Below, in pieces: positions 8,657 to 17,793 of a stretch of 60,286 nucleotides of DNA. The number at the start of each line of letters is the position of its first letter. Within the stretch, counting starts at the first letter, position 1. The stretch covers positions 1 through 60,286 of the forward strand of contig JACQWX010000092.1 of NCBI GenBank assembly GCA_016209035.1, in the 5' to 3' direction. Source of the DNA: Elusimicrobiota bacterium (GTDB taxonomy: Bacteria > Elusimicrobiota > Elusimicrobia > UBA1565 > UBA9628). Both the position numbers and the translations under genes were made by a program. Under the pieces are notes generated by a model. That model made no database searches, was not told the DNA's origin, and saw nothing but the letters and a program-made list of their open reading frames with translations.

Positions 8657-9487
8657 TCAGGCGTAGGAGTGCAGCCCGCTCATGAGGTAGTTGACGCCGA
8701 AGTAAGTGAAGAGGACGAAAGCGAAGCCCAGGGCGGAGAGCCAGGCCATGCGCCGGCCCTGCCAGCAATGGGTGCGCCGCAGGTGCAAGGCCGCGGTGTA
8801 GACGAGCCAGGTGATGAGGGACCAGGTCTCCTTGGGGTCCCAGGACCAGTACGAGCCCCAGGCCTCGTTGGCCCAGACCGCGCCCAGCACGATGCCGGCC
8901 GTGAGCAGGAGGTACCCGAGGCCCATGGCGCGCTCGTTGAAACGGTCGAGGGCCAGGGCCGCCCCCTCCGGCAAGCGGAGAACGGCCTGCGCCCCTGGGG
9001 CTACCGCCCCAGGCCTGGCGCCCTCGCGCCAGGCCAGGATGAGCACCGAGGCCAGGAAGGAGAGCGCCAGAGCCCCGTAGCCGAGCATGATGACGGCGAC
9101 GTGCAGGAGGAGCCAGTTGGATTGGAGCGCCGGGACGAGCGGCGCCATCGAGGAGTCGAGGAGCGCGCAGACCCCGAGGCTCACCACGCTCAGGGCCGCG
9201 ACCCCGGGCGGGAGCCACGATTCGTTCTCCTTCCGATGGAAGAAGAACGATGTCCCGGTCAATCCCCAGGACATGGCGGCCAAGGACTCGAACTGGTTGG
9301 AGAGCGGGACATGGCCGGCTTCCTTCCAGCGCAGGGCGAGGAAAGCGCACTGCAGCAACCACGCGGCCCAGAGAGCGAGCCGGCCGGCCGGCCGCCACCC
9401 GGGCCGTGCCGCGAGGTACGCGGCGGCGAAAACGGCCAGCGCGGCCCCGTAGATCGCGAAACCGGCGTTCAAGAAGGTCAAGTTCAT
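8657..9487 (-). CDS. ccsA: System II cytochrome c biogenesis protein CcsA/ResC
   Basis: A polytopic membrane protein (about eight hydrophobic segments) carrying the heme-handling motif WGSYWSWDPKE. With ResB it exports heme and attaches it to apocytochrome c. The ATG at 9487 overlaps the resB stop (ATGA). A hydrophilic, Ala/Gly/Pro-rich loop (EGARPGAVAPGAQAV) after the second third of the protein is encoded by two adjacent palindromes and looks like a repeat inserted in frame. It follows resB in a minus-strand operon converging with the heme genes, which supply the substrate. Confidence 0.9.
   Translation of the reverse strand: MNLTFLNAGFAIYGAALAVFAAAYLAARPGWRPAGRLALWAAWLLQCAFLALRWKEAGHVPLSNQFESLAAMSWGLTGTSFFFHRKENESWLPPGVAALSVVSLGVCALLDSSMAPLVPALQSNWLLLHVAVIMLGYGALALSFLASVLILAWREGARPGAVAPGAQAVLRLPEGAALALDRFNERAMGLGYLLLTAGIVLGAVWANEAWGSYWSWDPKETWSLITWLVYTAALHLRRTHCWQGRRMAWLSALGFAFVLFTYFGVNYLMSGLHSYA
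8994..9035. repeat. Double hairpin palindrome within ccsA
   Basis: Two adjacent perfect stems: 8 bp (8994-9001/9006-9013, loop TACC) and 9 bp (9012-9020/9027-9035). It encodes a low-complexity loop in CcsA not expected for the family. Confidence 0.5.
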
Positions 9488-10485
9488 GATGGGACCGCGG
9501 GCCGGCGGGAGCCGGCCCGAAGATAGGTCCAGGTCACGCCGACGCACAGCAGGAGGAACCCCGCGTACACGACCGGGACGCCCGGGTCACGGCTCACCAG
9601 GAGGCTGGAGTAGTACGGGTTATCCGGGTCGTAGCCGGACTGATACAGGGTCCAGCCCTTCCAGCGCAGGGGCGAGTTGACGGAAAGGGAGGCTTTGGCG
9701 GCGACCCAGCCTCCCTCGACGACCTCCACGTCGCTGCGGAACTGCTTGATGCGGCCCGGGTGGAGCTCGTAGGTGACCTTGTAGCGGCTCTTGGGGGCCG
9801 CGTAGAAGTCTCCGAACTTGGCGAAGAGCCACTGAGCCTCCTTGCCCTTCGCGTCCGAGACCTCGAGTCGCAGGGCCGGGTTGTTCGGAGATTGGGACCG
9901 CGTCGCGGCCTTGCCCCCGTCGATGACGAAGTCGGGGTAGTAGCCGAGGACCTTGAGGGTCGCCGCGCCCGAGCGCAGGGAGACGGTCCCCTGCGCCGTG
10001 GTTTCCACCGTCTCGGTCCACCCGTCGGCGAGGCTGGCGACCACGAGCCGGTGGCGGTCGTCCTGGTGCCGCTCGATGGTGAAGTCCGCGAGCCTGACCC
10101 CGAAGGGCAGATGGAAGGAGCCGGTCCCGGCCTCGACATGGTCGCGCAGTTCGCCCACGTTCAGGGGGAGACTCCCCCTAGTCCCCGTGACGGCCGTCAC
10201 CATGCCGCCGGCCAGGATGGCCAGCACCCCGGCATGCGTTGTCAGGACGTCGGGCCGCCGGCCCCACATGGGCCGCCGGCGCCAGGTGCACAGGCCGAGG
10301 TTGACGGCCAGCAGCGCCGGCAAGAAAGTGTAGAACACCGAATGGTAGATGTCGTCCACCAAGGTCCCGGCCACGGACAGGATGATCAGCGCCGGCAGCA
10401 GCCCATAAAGCAGCCGGGTGGAGCCGAGGAGGTTCGCCAGGCTCCAGCCCCCGGATGCGGCCTCTTCCTTGTTATGTCGGTTCAT
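9484..10485 (-). CDS. resB: System II cytochrome c biogenesis protein ResB/Ccs1
   Basis: A 333-residue ResB-family protein: three N-terminal membrane segments (from LLYGLLPALIIL; then YTFLPALLAVNLGL; then HAGVLAILAGGMV), a long periplasmic domain, and a C-terminal membrane helix (VVYAGFLLLCVGVTWTYL). The typical LKVLGYYPDF and SVNSPLRWKGWTLYQSGYDP segments are clear. It forms the heme-transfer complex with CcsA, encoded next. The ATG at 10485 is the first consistent with the family; the 29-bp gap to the cyclase gene suggests shared transcription. Shorter than many ResB proteins, with a compact periplasmic domain. Confidence 0.88.
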   Translation of the reverse strand: MNRHNKEEAASGGWSLANLLGSTRLLYGLLPALIILSVAGTLVDDIYHSVFYTFLPALLAVNLGLCTWRRRPMWGRRPDVLTTHAGVLAILAGGMVTAVTGTRGSLPLNVGELRDHVEAGTGSFHLPFGVRLADFTIERHQDDRHRLVVASLADGWTETVETTAQGTVSLRSGAATLKVLGYYPDFVIDGGKAATRSQSPNNPALRLEVSDAKGKEAQWLFAKFGDFYAAPKSRYKVTYELHPGRIKQFRSDVEVVEGGWVAAKASLSVNSPLRWKGWTLYQSGYDPDNPYYSSLLVSRDPGVPVVYAGFLLLCVGVTWTYLRAGSRRPAVPS

Positions 10486-10514
10486 GACATAGGCCTCGGC
10501 GCGCCGGACAGGCG

Positions 10515-12770
10515 CTACTTCGCCGTCAGGTTGAGGACCCCGTCCCAATCCTTCGGCGGAGGCGACGCTGCGAACCCTCCGGCCGCCTTCGCGTAGAACT
10601 TGCTCGGCCCGTCCTCCGGGAAGACCGCGAGCACCTCGTTGAAGGCCGCGACGGCCTTGTCGAACTCGCGGCTGTCGTAGCGGGCGATGCCCTCCATGTA
10701 GCGCGGGAGGGCCTTCTTCCAGTCCTCGGAGAGATCTCCCGCCTTCGCCAAGGGCTGGAAGACCTTGATGGGCGCGGCCTTGCCGACCACCCGCACCCGG
10801 CCGAGCTCCCGGGCCTCCACCGAGCCCGAGGCTTGCTCGATGGTGGCCTCGCTCACCATGATGTTGGTCCCGAAGAACTTGTTGGCGCCTTCGAGGCGCG
10901 AGGCCAGGTTCACGTCGTCTCCGATGACCGAGTAGTCGAAACGGTGCTCGGAGCCCATGTTGCCCACGATGCACGACCCCGTGTTCAACCCCGTGCGGAT
11001 CTTGACCGGCACGAACTTCTTTCCCTCGGCCTTGGCTTGCGCCTTCCTCTCCTCGTTCAAGCCCTTGAGCGCGGCGTGCATCTCCAGGACCGCATCCAGG
11101 GCGTGCCGGGCGTGGTCCGGGTCGTCCAGGGGGGCGTTCCAGTACGCCATGATGCAGTCCCCGATGTATTTGTCCACCGTCCCGTGGTTCTTGAGGATGA
11201 TCTCTGTCATGGGCGTGAGGAATTGGTTGAGGAAGTGGATGAGCCCCTGCGGGTCGTAGAACTCGGAGATGGTCGAGAACCCGGCGATGTCGCAGAAGTG
11301 GAAGGTCATGGTCCTGAACTCGCCGCCGAGCTTGAGCTTCTCCGGGTGGGCGGCGAGCTGTTCGGCCAGGACCGGGGACATGTACCGGCTGAAGGCCCCG
11401 CGCACGCGGCGGCGCTCGCCCTCGCTGCGCAGGTAGCTCACGATGGTCATGAAGGCGTGGACGGCCAGGATGATGATCGCCGGGAAGACCGCGTCCAGCA
11501 GCCACCCCCAGCGGAGGAAGGCGAACCACGACACGACGCCGGCGCCGACCACGGCCCCCGCGCTGATCAGGAGGCCCCAGCCCGCGCCGAACTTGAAGAG
11601 GAGCGGGATGAGCAGGACCCCCAGGACGAGCAGGTACACCACCTCGGCCCCGTCCGCCCAATCGGGCCGCACCAGGAAGCGGCCCAGCAGGATCTGCTCC
11701 ATGGCCTGGGCATGCACCTCCACTCCCGGCGCCATGGGGTTCAAGGGGGTGGCCCGCTGGTCCTTCAGGCCCGCGGCGCTGGTCCCGATGACCGTGACGC
11801 AGCCCTCCAGACGGCTCCGGTCGAAGCCCTTTTCCATGACCTCCCAGACCGGGATGGTCCGGCCCGGAGCGGACTTGGTGTAGTAGATCAGGATGCGGCC
11901 GTTCTCGTCCGTGGGCACGGAGAGCTTCCCGATCTTGACCTTGGCTATGCCCGTGCGGGCCCCCCAGCTCGCCTCGCCGCTCCCTCCAGCGGTCTTGATC
12001 CCGATGGTGGAAGCGCCCTGCGCCACGCGCAGGGCCTCGGCCGCCAAGGAGGGCACCAGGGCATCTCCCACGCGGAAGACCAGCGGGACCCTGCGGATGA
12101 TGCCGTCTTGGTCCGTGATGGAGTTGAAGGCGCCGTTGCCCGAGGCGGCTTCCTCAAGAGGAGGCAGGTTCTTCACGGCTCCGGCGAATGGGACGACGAA
12201 GGGCGTCGGGTCCTCCCCGGAGAAGCCGAAGGATGCCTTGACCGCCGGCGCCTCCGCATTTGCCTCCTCGGTGAGCACGCTTCCTACCACGACCGGCGCT
12301 TGCGCGAACTCCTTGGCGAGCAGCCGGTCGTGGTCAGGCAGTTTGAGGAGCCGGCCGCGCACCGCGGCCAAATCCTCGGTCTGGGGCCACAGAGACAGGA
12401 GACGGCTGGCCGTGGTGCGGTCAGGCTCGGCGAACACGATGTCGAAGGCGATGGCGGAGGCCCCGTTCTCGGCCAAGCGGCGCACCAGCTTCGCCACCAG
12501 GGTCCTGGGCCAGGGCCACTGCCCGAGCCTTTTCAAGGTCTCGTCGTCCAGGTCCACGACGCGCACCGCAGCGTCCTCGTAGGGCCTGGGCTTGAACCTC
12601 TGGTAGTAGTCGAAGACCCTGTTCTGCAGCTCCTCCACGATGTTCGGCTCGGACAGGCGCAGCCCCGCGGCCGAGAACAGGATGCACCACGGCAAGATGA
12701 CGTAGAGCCAGCGGCTCAAAACGCCGCGCTGACGCGCCCGCCATTTAAAGCGGATGCCGGAGATGGGCAA
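10515..12770 (-). CDS. CHASE2-domain adenylate/guanylate cyclase
   Basis: A 751-residue receptor cyclase: one N-terminal membrane helix (about 21-38), an extracytoplasmic CHASE2 sensor (about 45-365, with VVDLDDETLKRLGQWPWPR), three membrane helices (about 374-442), and a class III cyclase domain. The metal-binding aspartates are in FCDIAGFS (D493) and YIGDCIMAYW (D538). An N-terminal cap ARRYMSP-type segment (FSRYMSPVLAEQL) precedes the catalytic domain, and a short helical tail follows it. Product is probably cAMP. It lies 3 bp after the FecR repeat protein, a partnership often seen for CHASE2 cyclases. A cNMP-binding protein at 51361 could read the signal. Confidence 0.92.
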   Translation of the reverse strand: MPISGIRFKWRARQRGVLSRWLYVILPWCILFSAAGLRLSEPNIVEELQNRVFDYYQRFKPRPYEDAAVRVVDLDDETLKRLGQWPWPRTLVAKLVRRLAENGASAIAFDIVFAEPDRTTASRLLSLWPQTEDLAAVRGRLLKLPDHDRLLAKEFAQAPVVVGSVLTEEANAEAPAVKASFGFSGEDPTPFVVPFAGAVKNLPPLEEAASGNGAFNSITDQDGIIRRVPLVFRVGDALVPSLAAEALRVAQGASTIGIKTAGGSGEASWGARTGIAKVKIGKLSVPTDENGRILIYYTKSAPGRTIPVWEVMEKGFDRSRLEGCVTVIGTSAAGLKDQRATPLNPMAPGVEVHAQAMEQILLGRFLVRPDWADGAEVVYLLVLGVLLIPLLFKFGAGWGLLISAGAVVGAGVVSWFAFLRWGWLLDAVFPAIIILAVHAFMTIVSYLRSEGERRRVRGAFSRYMSPVLAEQLAAHPEKLKLGGEFRTMTFHFCDIAGFSTISEFYDPQGLIHFLNQFLTPMTEIILKNHGTVDKYIGDCIMAYWNAPLDDPDHARHALDAVLEMHAALKGLNEERKAQAKAEGKKFVPVKIRTGLNTGSCIVGNMGSEHRFDYSVIGDDVNLASRLEGANKFFGTNIMVSEATIEQASGSVEARELGRVRVVGKAAPIKVFQPLAKAGDLSEDWKKALPRYMEGIARYDSREFDKAVAAFNEVLAVFPEDGPSKFYAKAAGGFAASPPPKDWDGVLNLTAK

Positions 12771-12773
12771 GGA

Positions 12774-15700
12774 CTATTGAGCCCCGCCCGTGTCCACGGT
12801 CCCTTCCGCCATGCTGAGCGACACGTCCGTCACTGCACCGGAGCCGCTCGTGCCGAAGGCGTCGTTGTAGGCGGCCGCGAGGTCCGCGGCCGCGGCCGCG
12901 GCGCCTCCCGAGTTCTTGAGCGTGAAATCCGCGATGAGGTACCCTGCGTTCCAATGCGACATAGTGGCGTCCCCTGTCACAAGGAGAAAATCCCCGACCT
13001 CGTCGAGGACGTCCTGGGCGGTGTTCACGGGGGAAGGATAATTCCCGGCGCTCAAGTTCGGGTCAGTTGCGCTCACGTTGGACTGTAAGCGGTAAGTGCG
13101 CGCGCCGAAATCGACGTCGAGCGTGACGTCGAACGTGCCGTGCGGACCCGGGCCTGCGCACGGTGCGCCCTCGCAGGAGGCCAGGGTGAACGGCTGGGAC
13201 CCGGTGGCGTACTGGCCGGTCCCGCCCTGAATGGCGCGCACGTCATCCCAGGTCGCCGTGCCGTTCAGAGTGGAGAGCCCGGGGACGGCCACGCGGCCCC
13301 CGGCCAGATACCCATAGCCCACGGTGCCGGCTTGGTCGTCGAAGACGGCCGTCACCTCGGCCCCGAGGGCCGCGAGAGTGTCGACGTCCTTGAGCGAGAA
13401 GTCCACCTTGAGGTTGTTGTTGGGCGAGGTCACGCTGAAGTGCGCGGGACCGCTGAGCACATCGTAGAGCGTCTCGGGGATGTGGACGGTCTCGGCGATC
13501 TGGGTTGCGTACACATCCTCATAGGCCGTGACAAAGACGCCCGAGCCGCCGCCGCCGATACTCGGGCCTTCGAAGTTGATGAGAAGGCCGTAGCGCATGT
13601 ACCCGGTGTCGAACGGCCCGGTGTTGGAGCAGTTGTTCAAAGCGCATTGGACCAGCCTGAAGCCGCCCGCGCCCTCATACCACCCGGTCCCGCTCTGGAT
13701 GGACTGGATGCCGGAGGGTCCGTCCCACAGGGAGACGGCCTGGCGCGGCGCGAAGCTCAGCCCGGCCCCTGCGTTGAGCCCGTCGAAGTAGAACGCAGAG
13801 GCGTCCAGGCCCATGGCCGCGAGCCCGCCCACGTCCCTGAGGGAGAAATTCATCGTGAGATTCCCGGAAAGCGACGACGCGAAGAAGCCGTCCCCGTCCA
13901 AGTAGCCGATGTAACCCTGCGCCGGGATGAGCAGGGAGTCGGTCACGGCCACGGGGTTGAGGCCGGCGTCCGTGGCGCTGGCGTAGAGCCAACCCGTGGA
14001 GCCGTTGCCGCCGAGCTCCTGGGCTCCGAAGTCGATGTAGACCGCGTACTCGAACCCGCCCAACGGGTCGGCGCAGGCGCCTCCGTTGCAGGTCGAGAGG
14101 AAGAAATCCCCCGAGCCGCGGAAGAAGCCGGCCCCGCCCGCGGGCTGGAGAGCGTTGACATCCGCGAAGTCCGAGACCTCCAGGCGCGGAGCATGGCTCC
14201 AGCCCCTGCCCATGGTGGACCCGTCGTTGTAGTACGCCAGCGCGTCCAAGCCCATGGCCGAGAACCCGCCCACATCCCTGAGCGTGAAATTGATCCAGGC
14301 ATTCCCGGAGTTGGAAGAGTAGGTGTCGAACATGTTCGCCACCCCGCTCCCAGTCCAACCCGAGAAGAAAGTGTTGCCGATGTTGATGGTCTCCGAGATC
14401 GAAACCGGGTCGACGAACTGATTGCCCGGGTCGCCGGCCTGGATCACCGCCCCTGAGCCCATGCCGCCGAATATATTGTTGGCGAAGTCGACCTTGACCA
14501 AGTACTCGAAGTAGCCCTTGGGGTCGGTGCAGGGGTTGAAGTTGCATAGATTCAGGCCGAAGGCGCCGCCGCCCTTGAACAAGCCGACGCCGTAGGGGAT
14601 GGCCTCGACCCCGTCCCAGATGGACGAACTCAGGCCCGCCATGGGCCCGGAGGCCGAGCCCGAGCCCACCGTCCCAGCGCCTAGGTCGCTGTAGGTCGCT
14701 ACCGCGTCCAGGCCCGCGGCGGCAAATCCTCCCGCGTTCTTGAGCGTGAAATCCACGGTGAAGGCGCCCGAGGTCCCGGTGAACCCGGCCGCGCCGTCGA
14801 AGCTGGTCTCCGGGATGTTGATGTGGCCCCAGACCGTCGTCTCTGGCTCGGCTTCGGCATCGAGATAGGCTGAGCCTGAATAGGTCCTGGCCCCGAAGTC
14901 GATGAGCGCCAGATAGGCGAAGAACCCCTGGGGCGCGGAGCAGGCCCCGCCGCCGCACTGGGTCAGGGTGAAGGCGCCCAAGCCGCCGAACCGGGCCATG
15001 CCTCCCTCAAGGGTCAGCAGGTCGCCCCAGGTCGAGGCGCCGTCCGCCGGCGGCGAGGACCGGCCCGATGCTGCGCCGCCGTAACCGATGACGTAGTCCA
15101 AGTCGTCGTAATAGCTCACCGACGCGCCCACGCCCATGGCCGAGGTCCCAGCCAGGTCCTTCAAGGTGAAATCCACGGTCAGATAGCCGGAATCGGAGGT
15201 CCCGGTGATGAAGGCGGAGCCGTTGGCGGGGAAAGGCGTTGTCTCAGGGATGGCCACGCTGTCGTGGACCGACACCCAGGTCTCCAGGTCCTCGGCCCAG
15301 ACCCAGGCGCCTGAGCCGGGGCCGCCGTAGGAGTTGTTGCCGAAGTCGACCAGGAGCGCGTAGCGAAAGCCCCCCGTGGGAGCGCTGCAGTAGTCGTTGC
15401 AGTAGTCGAGGTAGAAGGGCCCCGAGCCCGTGAACCACGCGGTCCCGCTGGGGACGGCGTCCACGCCGGCCCAGTCAGACACGGCCTCCCGCAAGGCGTT
15501 GCTCCGGCCCTCCCCGATGTTCCCGCCGTAGTTGTAGTAGGCGTAGGCGGTCAGACCGCCGGCCGGGATGCCTTGGACATCCTTGAGCGTGAAATCGATC
15601 CCGAAGTTCCACGACTCGGAATAGAACCACCAGTAGTTGTAGCCCCCGAGTTCGGCGTCGCCGGAGCGGCCGGCATAGGGCTCCTGCCAAATCTCCATGG

Positions 15701-17786
15701 AGTCGGCCACGTTGACGCCGGACCCAGGATCGCTGGCGTGGAAGCTGGCGACTGAGCCGTTGCCGCCGAAGGTCTGGCCCGCGAAGTCAACGTAGACTAG
15801 GTAATCGAAGGACCCGGTGGGGTCCACGCAGGGCCCGTTGCAGTCCGTCAAGTTGAACGCGCCGCTCCCTTTGAAGAACCCCGCGCCGCTCGTGATGGCC
15901 TGCAAGCTGCTCCACTGGGAGATGAACCCGTTCGACGGGGTCAAGACAGCGGAGGAGAGCCCGTCGCCGAGGGTCCCGTCGCCGCCGGTGTAGGTCACCG
16001 CGGCGTCCAAGCCCGCTCCTACGGTTCCGTCCACGTCCTTGAGGGTGAAGTCGATGTCGAAGCCGGCTCCGTAGGTGGCCTGGATGAGCGGGACGCCGGA
16101 CTCTGCGGAATAATCCGTCTCCCCGACGCCAAAGCTGCCCGAGATATTGGTCGACGTACCTATATCCTCCGCCATGAAAGCGACCCCGGATTCCCCTCCG
16201 CCGTACCTCTGGGCTCCGAAGTCGATCCTCAAGAGGTAGGCGAAGACTCCGTCAGGGTCGACGCAGGGCGCCCCTTGGCACTGCGTCAACCGGAAGTGTC
16301 CGGCCCCGGCGTAGACGCCCACTCCGCTGGGCACTGCCTTGACCGCGTCCCAGGTGGAATCCGCCATGCTCCCCGCCAGCGGGAACGACGCGGTCCCGCT
16401 GCCGTAGGTGTCGCCCCCTGAACTCGCGTAAGCCGCGCTTACGTCCACGCCCGCCGCGGCCGCTCCGCCGATGTTCTTCAAGGTGAAGTCCGCGGTGAAT
16501 TCGCCGCCGTCGGAGACCGCCTGCCCGGCCGCGTCGCCGGAGAGCGCGGCATAGCTGGTCTCCTCGATCATGACGTAGTCCTCGACCGTGGTCTGCGTCA
16601 CGTCGTCCTCGGCCCACACATAGGAGCCCGCGGCGAAGGTCTGGTTGCTGAAGTCGATCTTCAAGAGATAGGCGAAGAATCCCGCCGGGTCGGCGCATGC
16701 CGCGCTCTGGCACTGGGTCAGGGTGAAGACCCCGGCGCCGCCGTAGTAGCCGACCCCCGAAGCGACGGTCCGCACGTCGTCCCAGGTGGAAGTCCCGTCC
16801 ACGATGGCGGCAGAGCTGTTCTGCTCGACCACGGTGTTGTCCGCGCTGTCGTTGGACGCGGTATTCGTGACCGCGTTCGTGACGTCCGTGATCCCTGCGA
16901 CGCTCCCGAAATCGGACGCCATGTCGGCCGCGACCATGGTGTCCTGACCGGCCAAGGAGGAGACGTCGCCGGCCCCCGCGCCGCCCATGTCCATCCCGCC
17001 CATGCCGTCGTCGCCGCCCATCGCGGCGTCTCCGCCGGCCGCCGTCTCCCCTCCCCCTCCCTCGCCCGAGCCGGAGGACTGCTCCTCAGGAGGCGCGAGA
17101 GCCCCCATGATGGCGCCCATCTGCTCCGGAGGCACCAAGGCCGGAGGCGTCGGCGGAGTCTCCTCCGACGACATGGTCGAGCCGAACCCGGGCTGGGTCA
17201 CTTCCACGGAGCCGCCGTCGTTGCCCAGGTCGAAGGCGCCGGACCTCTCGCCCGCGTTGTTGTTGGAGCCGGGCCCGAGCAGGACCACGGTGGTGGAGCC
17301 GTCCTCGTTGACCATGCCGGCCACGATGGTGCCGCGGATGCCTATGGTGCCGGTCGGGAACTTGACTTTCATCTTGGACGGGTCCTTGGCGCTGATGCGG
17401 CCGGTGACGAAGCGGAAAGCCCCCTTGGTCACCGAGGCCGTGACCTCGCCCGCGCCGGTCGCGGGGTCGTAGACGAACTCGTCGAGCACCATGGAGGCGT
17501 TGGGGCCGAGGGTGAAGGTGGTCTCGTCCTTGAGCATGATCTGCATGTGGCCCTTGGGGTCGGTCGTGACCTTCTCATTAAGGAAGAGGGGCTTGCCGCT
17601 GGCCACCTCGCGGCCCACGGACTTGGCCTGGGCCGCGGGCGGGAAGGCCATGACCTTGCCCCGCACCGCGCCGGCCACGCCGATCTGGCTCAAGGCCGGG
17701 CCCACGGCGCCGGCAGGGGCGGACAGAAGGAGCGCGAGCCCCGCAGCCACGGATTTCTTCGAGATAGCGTAGATGGTCTTGGTCAT
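12774..17786 (-). CDS. Giant secreted FecR-domain protein with nine internal repeats
   Basis: A 1670-residue protein with a signal peptide (cleavage near GAVG, residue 28), a FecR domain (about 35-170, including VNEKVT-like LFLNEKVTTDPKGHMQI and FPTGTIGIRGT), a Pro/Gly-rich linker to about 330, then nine tandem domains of roughly 140-150 residues. Each repeat holds an FTLxxC...C.DP.GxFxYLxxIDFG segment and ends in a DFTLKD/N..G.AA.GLDA motif. The two spaced cysteines in most repeats could form a disulfide. Repeats are diverged, so the array is old rather than recently amplified. It sits between a TPR-barrel gene and a CHASE2 cyclase; I infer a surface-exposed or exported adhesin-like protein. 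Function unknown. Confidence 0.85.
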   Translation of the reverse strand: MTKTIYAISKKSVAAGLALLLSAPAGAVGPALSQIGVAGAVRGKVMAFPPAAQAKSVGREVASGKPLFLNEKVTTDPKGHMQIMLKDETTFTLGPNASMVLDEFVYDPATGAGEVTASVTKGAFRFVTGRISAKDPSKMKVKFPTGTIGIRGTIVAGMVNEDGSTTVVLLGPGSNNNAGERSGAFDLGNDGGSVEVTQPGFGSTMSSEETPPTPPALVPPEQMGAIMGALAPPEEQSSGSGEGGGGETAAGGDAAMGGDDGMGGMDMGGAGAGDVSSLAGQDTMVAADMASDFGSVAGITDVTNAVTNTASNDSADNTVVEQNSSAAIVDGTSTWDDVRTVASGVGYYGGAGVFTLTQCQSAACADPAGFFAYLLKIDFSNQTFAAGSYVWAEDDVTQTTVEDYVMIEETSYAALSGDAAGQAVSDGGEFTADFTLKNIGGAAAAGVDVSAAYASSGGDTYGSGTASFPLAGSMADSTWDAVKAVPSGVGVYAGAGHFRLTQCQGAPCVDPDGVFAYLLRIDFGAQRYGGGESGVAFMAEDIGTSTNISGSFGVGETDYSAESGVPLIQATYGAGFDIDFTLKDVDGTVGAGLDAAVTYTGGDGTLGDGLSSAVLTPSNGFISQWSSLQAITSGAGFFKGSGAFNLTDCNGPCVDPTGSFDYLVYVDFAGQTFGGNGSVASFHASDPGSGVNVADSMEIWQEPYAGRSGDAELGGYNYWWFYSESWNFGIDFTLKDVQGIPAGGLTAYAYYNYGGNIGEGRSNALREAVSDWAGVDAVPSGTAWFTGSGPFYLDYCNDYCSAPTGGFRYALLVDFGNNSYGGPGSGAWVWAEDLETWVSVHDSVAIPETTPFPANGSAFITGTSDSGYLTVDFTLKDLAGTSAMGVGASVSYYDDLDYVIGYGGAASGRSSPPADGASTWGDLLTLEGGMARFGGLGAFTLTQCGGGACSAPQGFFAYLALIDFGARTYSGSAYLDAEAEPETTVWGHINIPETSFDGAAGFTGTSGAFTVDFTLKNAGGFAAAGLDAVATYSDLGAGTVGSGSASGPMAGLSSSIWDGVEAIPYGVGLFKGGGAFGLNLCNFNPCTDPKGYFEYLVKVDFANNIFGGMGSGAVIQAGDPGNQFVDPVSISETINIGNTFFSGWTGSGVANMFDTYSSNSGNAWINFTLRDVGGFSAMGLDALAYYNDGSTMGRGWSHAPRLEVSDFADVNALQPAGGAGFFRGSGDFFLSTCNGGACADPLGGFEYAVYIDFGAQELGGNGSTGWLYASATDAGLNPVAVTDSLLIPAQGYIGYLDGDGFFASSLSGNLTMNFSLRDVGGLAAMGLDASAFYFDGLNAGAGLSFAPRQAVSLWDGPSGIQSIQSGTGWYEGAGGFRLVQCALNNCSNTGPFDTGYMRYGLLINFEGPSIGGGGSGVFVTAYEDVYATQIAETVHIPETLYDVLSGPAHFSVTSPNNNLKVDFSLKDVDTLAALGAEVTAVFDDQAGTVGYGYLAGGRVAVPGLSTLNGTATWDDVRAIQGGTGQYATGSQPFTLASCEGAPCAGPGPHGTFDVTLDVDFGARTYRLQSNVSATDPNLSAGNYPSPVNTAQDVLDEVGDFLLVTGDATMSHWNAGYLIADFTLKNSGGAAAAAADLAAAYNDAFGTSGSGAVTDVSLSMAEGTVDTGGAQ
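12820..16790 (-). repeat. Array of nine diverged protein-domain repeats
   Basis: Coding repeats of about 430 bp each inside the FecR protein gene, recognised by nine occurrences of the DFTLKD/NFTLRD/DFSLKD motif followed by a Gly-rich turn and an aromatic. Boundaries are approximate. Confidence 0.7.
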
Positions 17787-17793
17787 GATGACC

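Noticed and set aside
12820-16790. CRISPR-like array
   Set aside because: The periodicity is about 430 bp, in frame and diverged; it is a protein-domain repeat.
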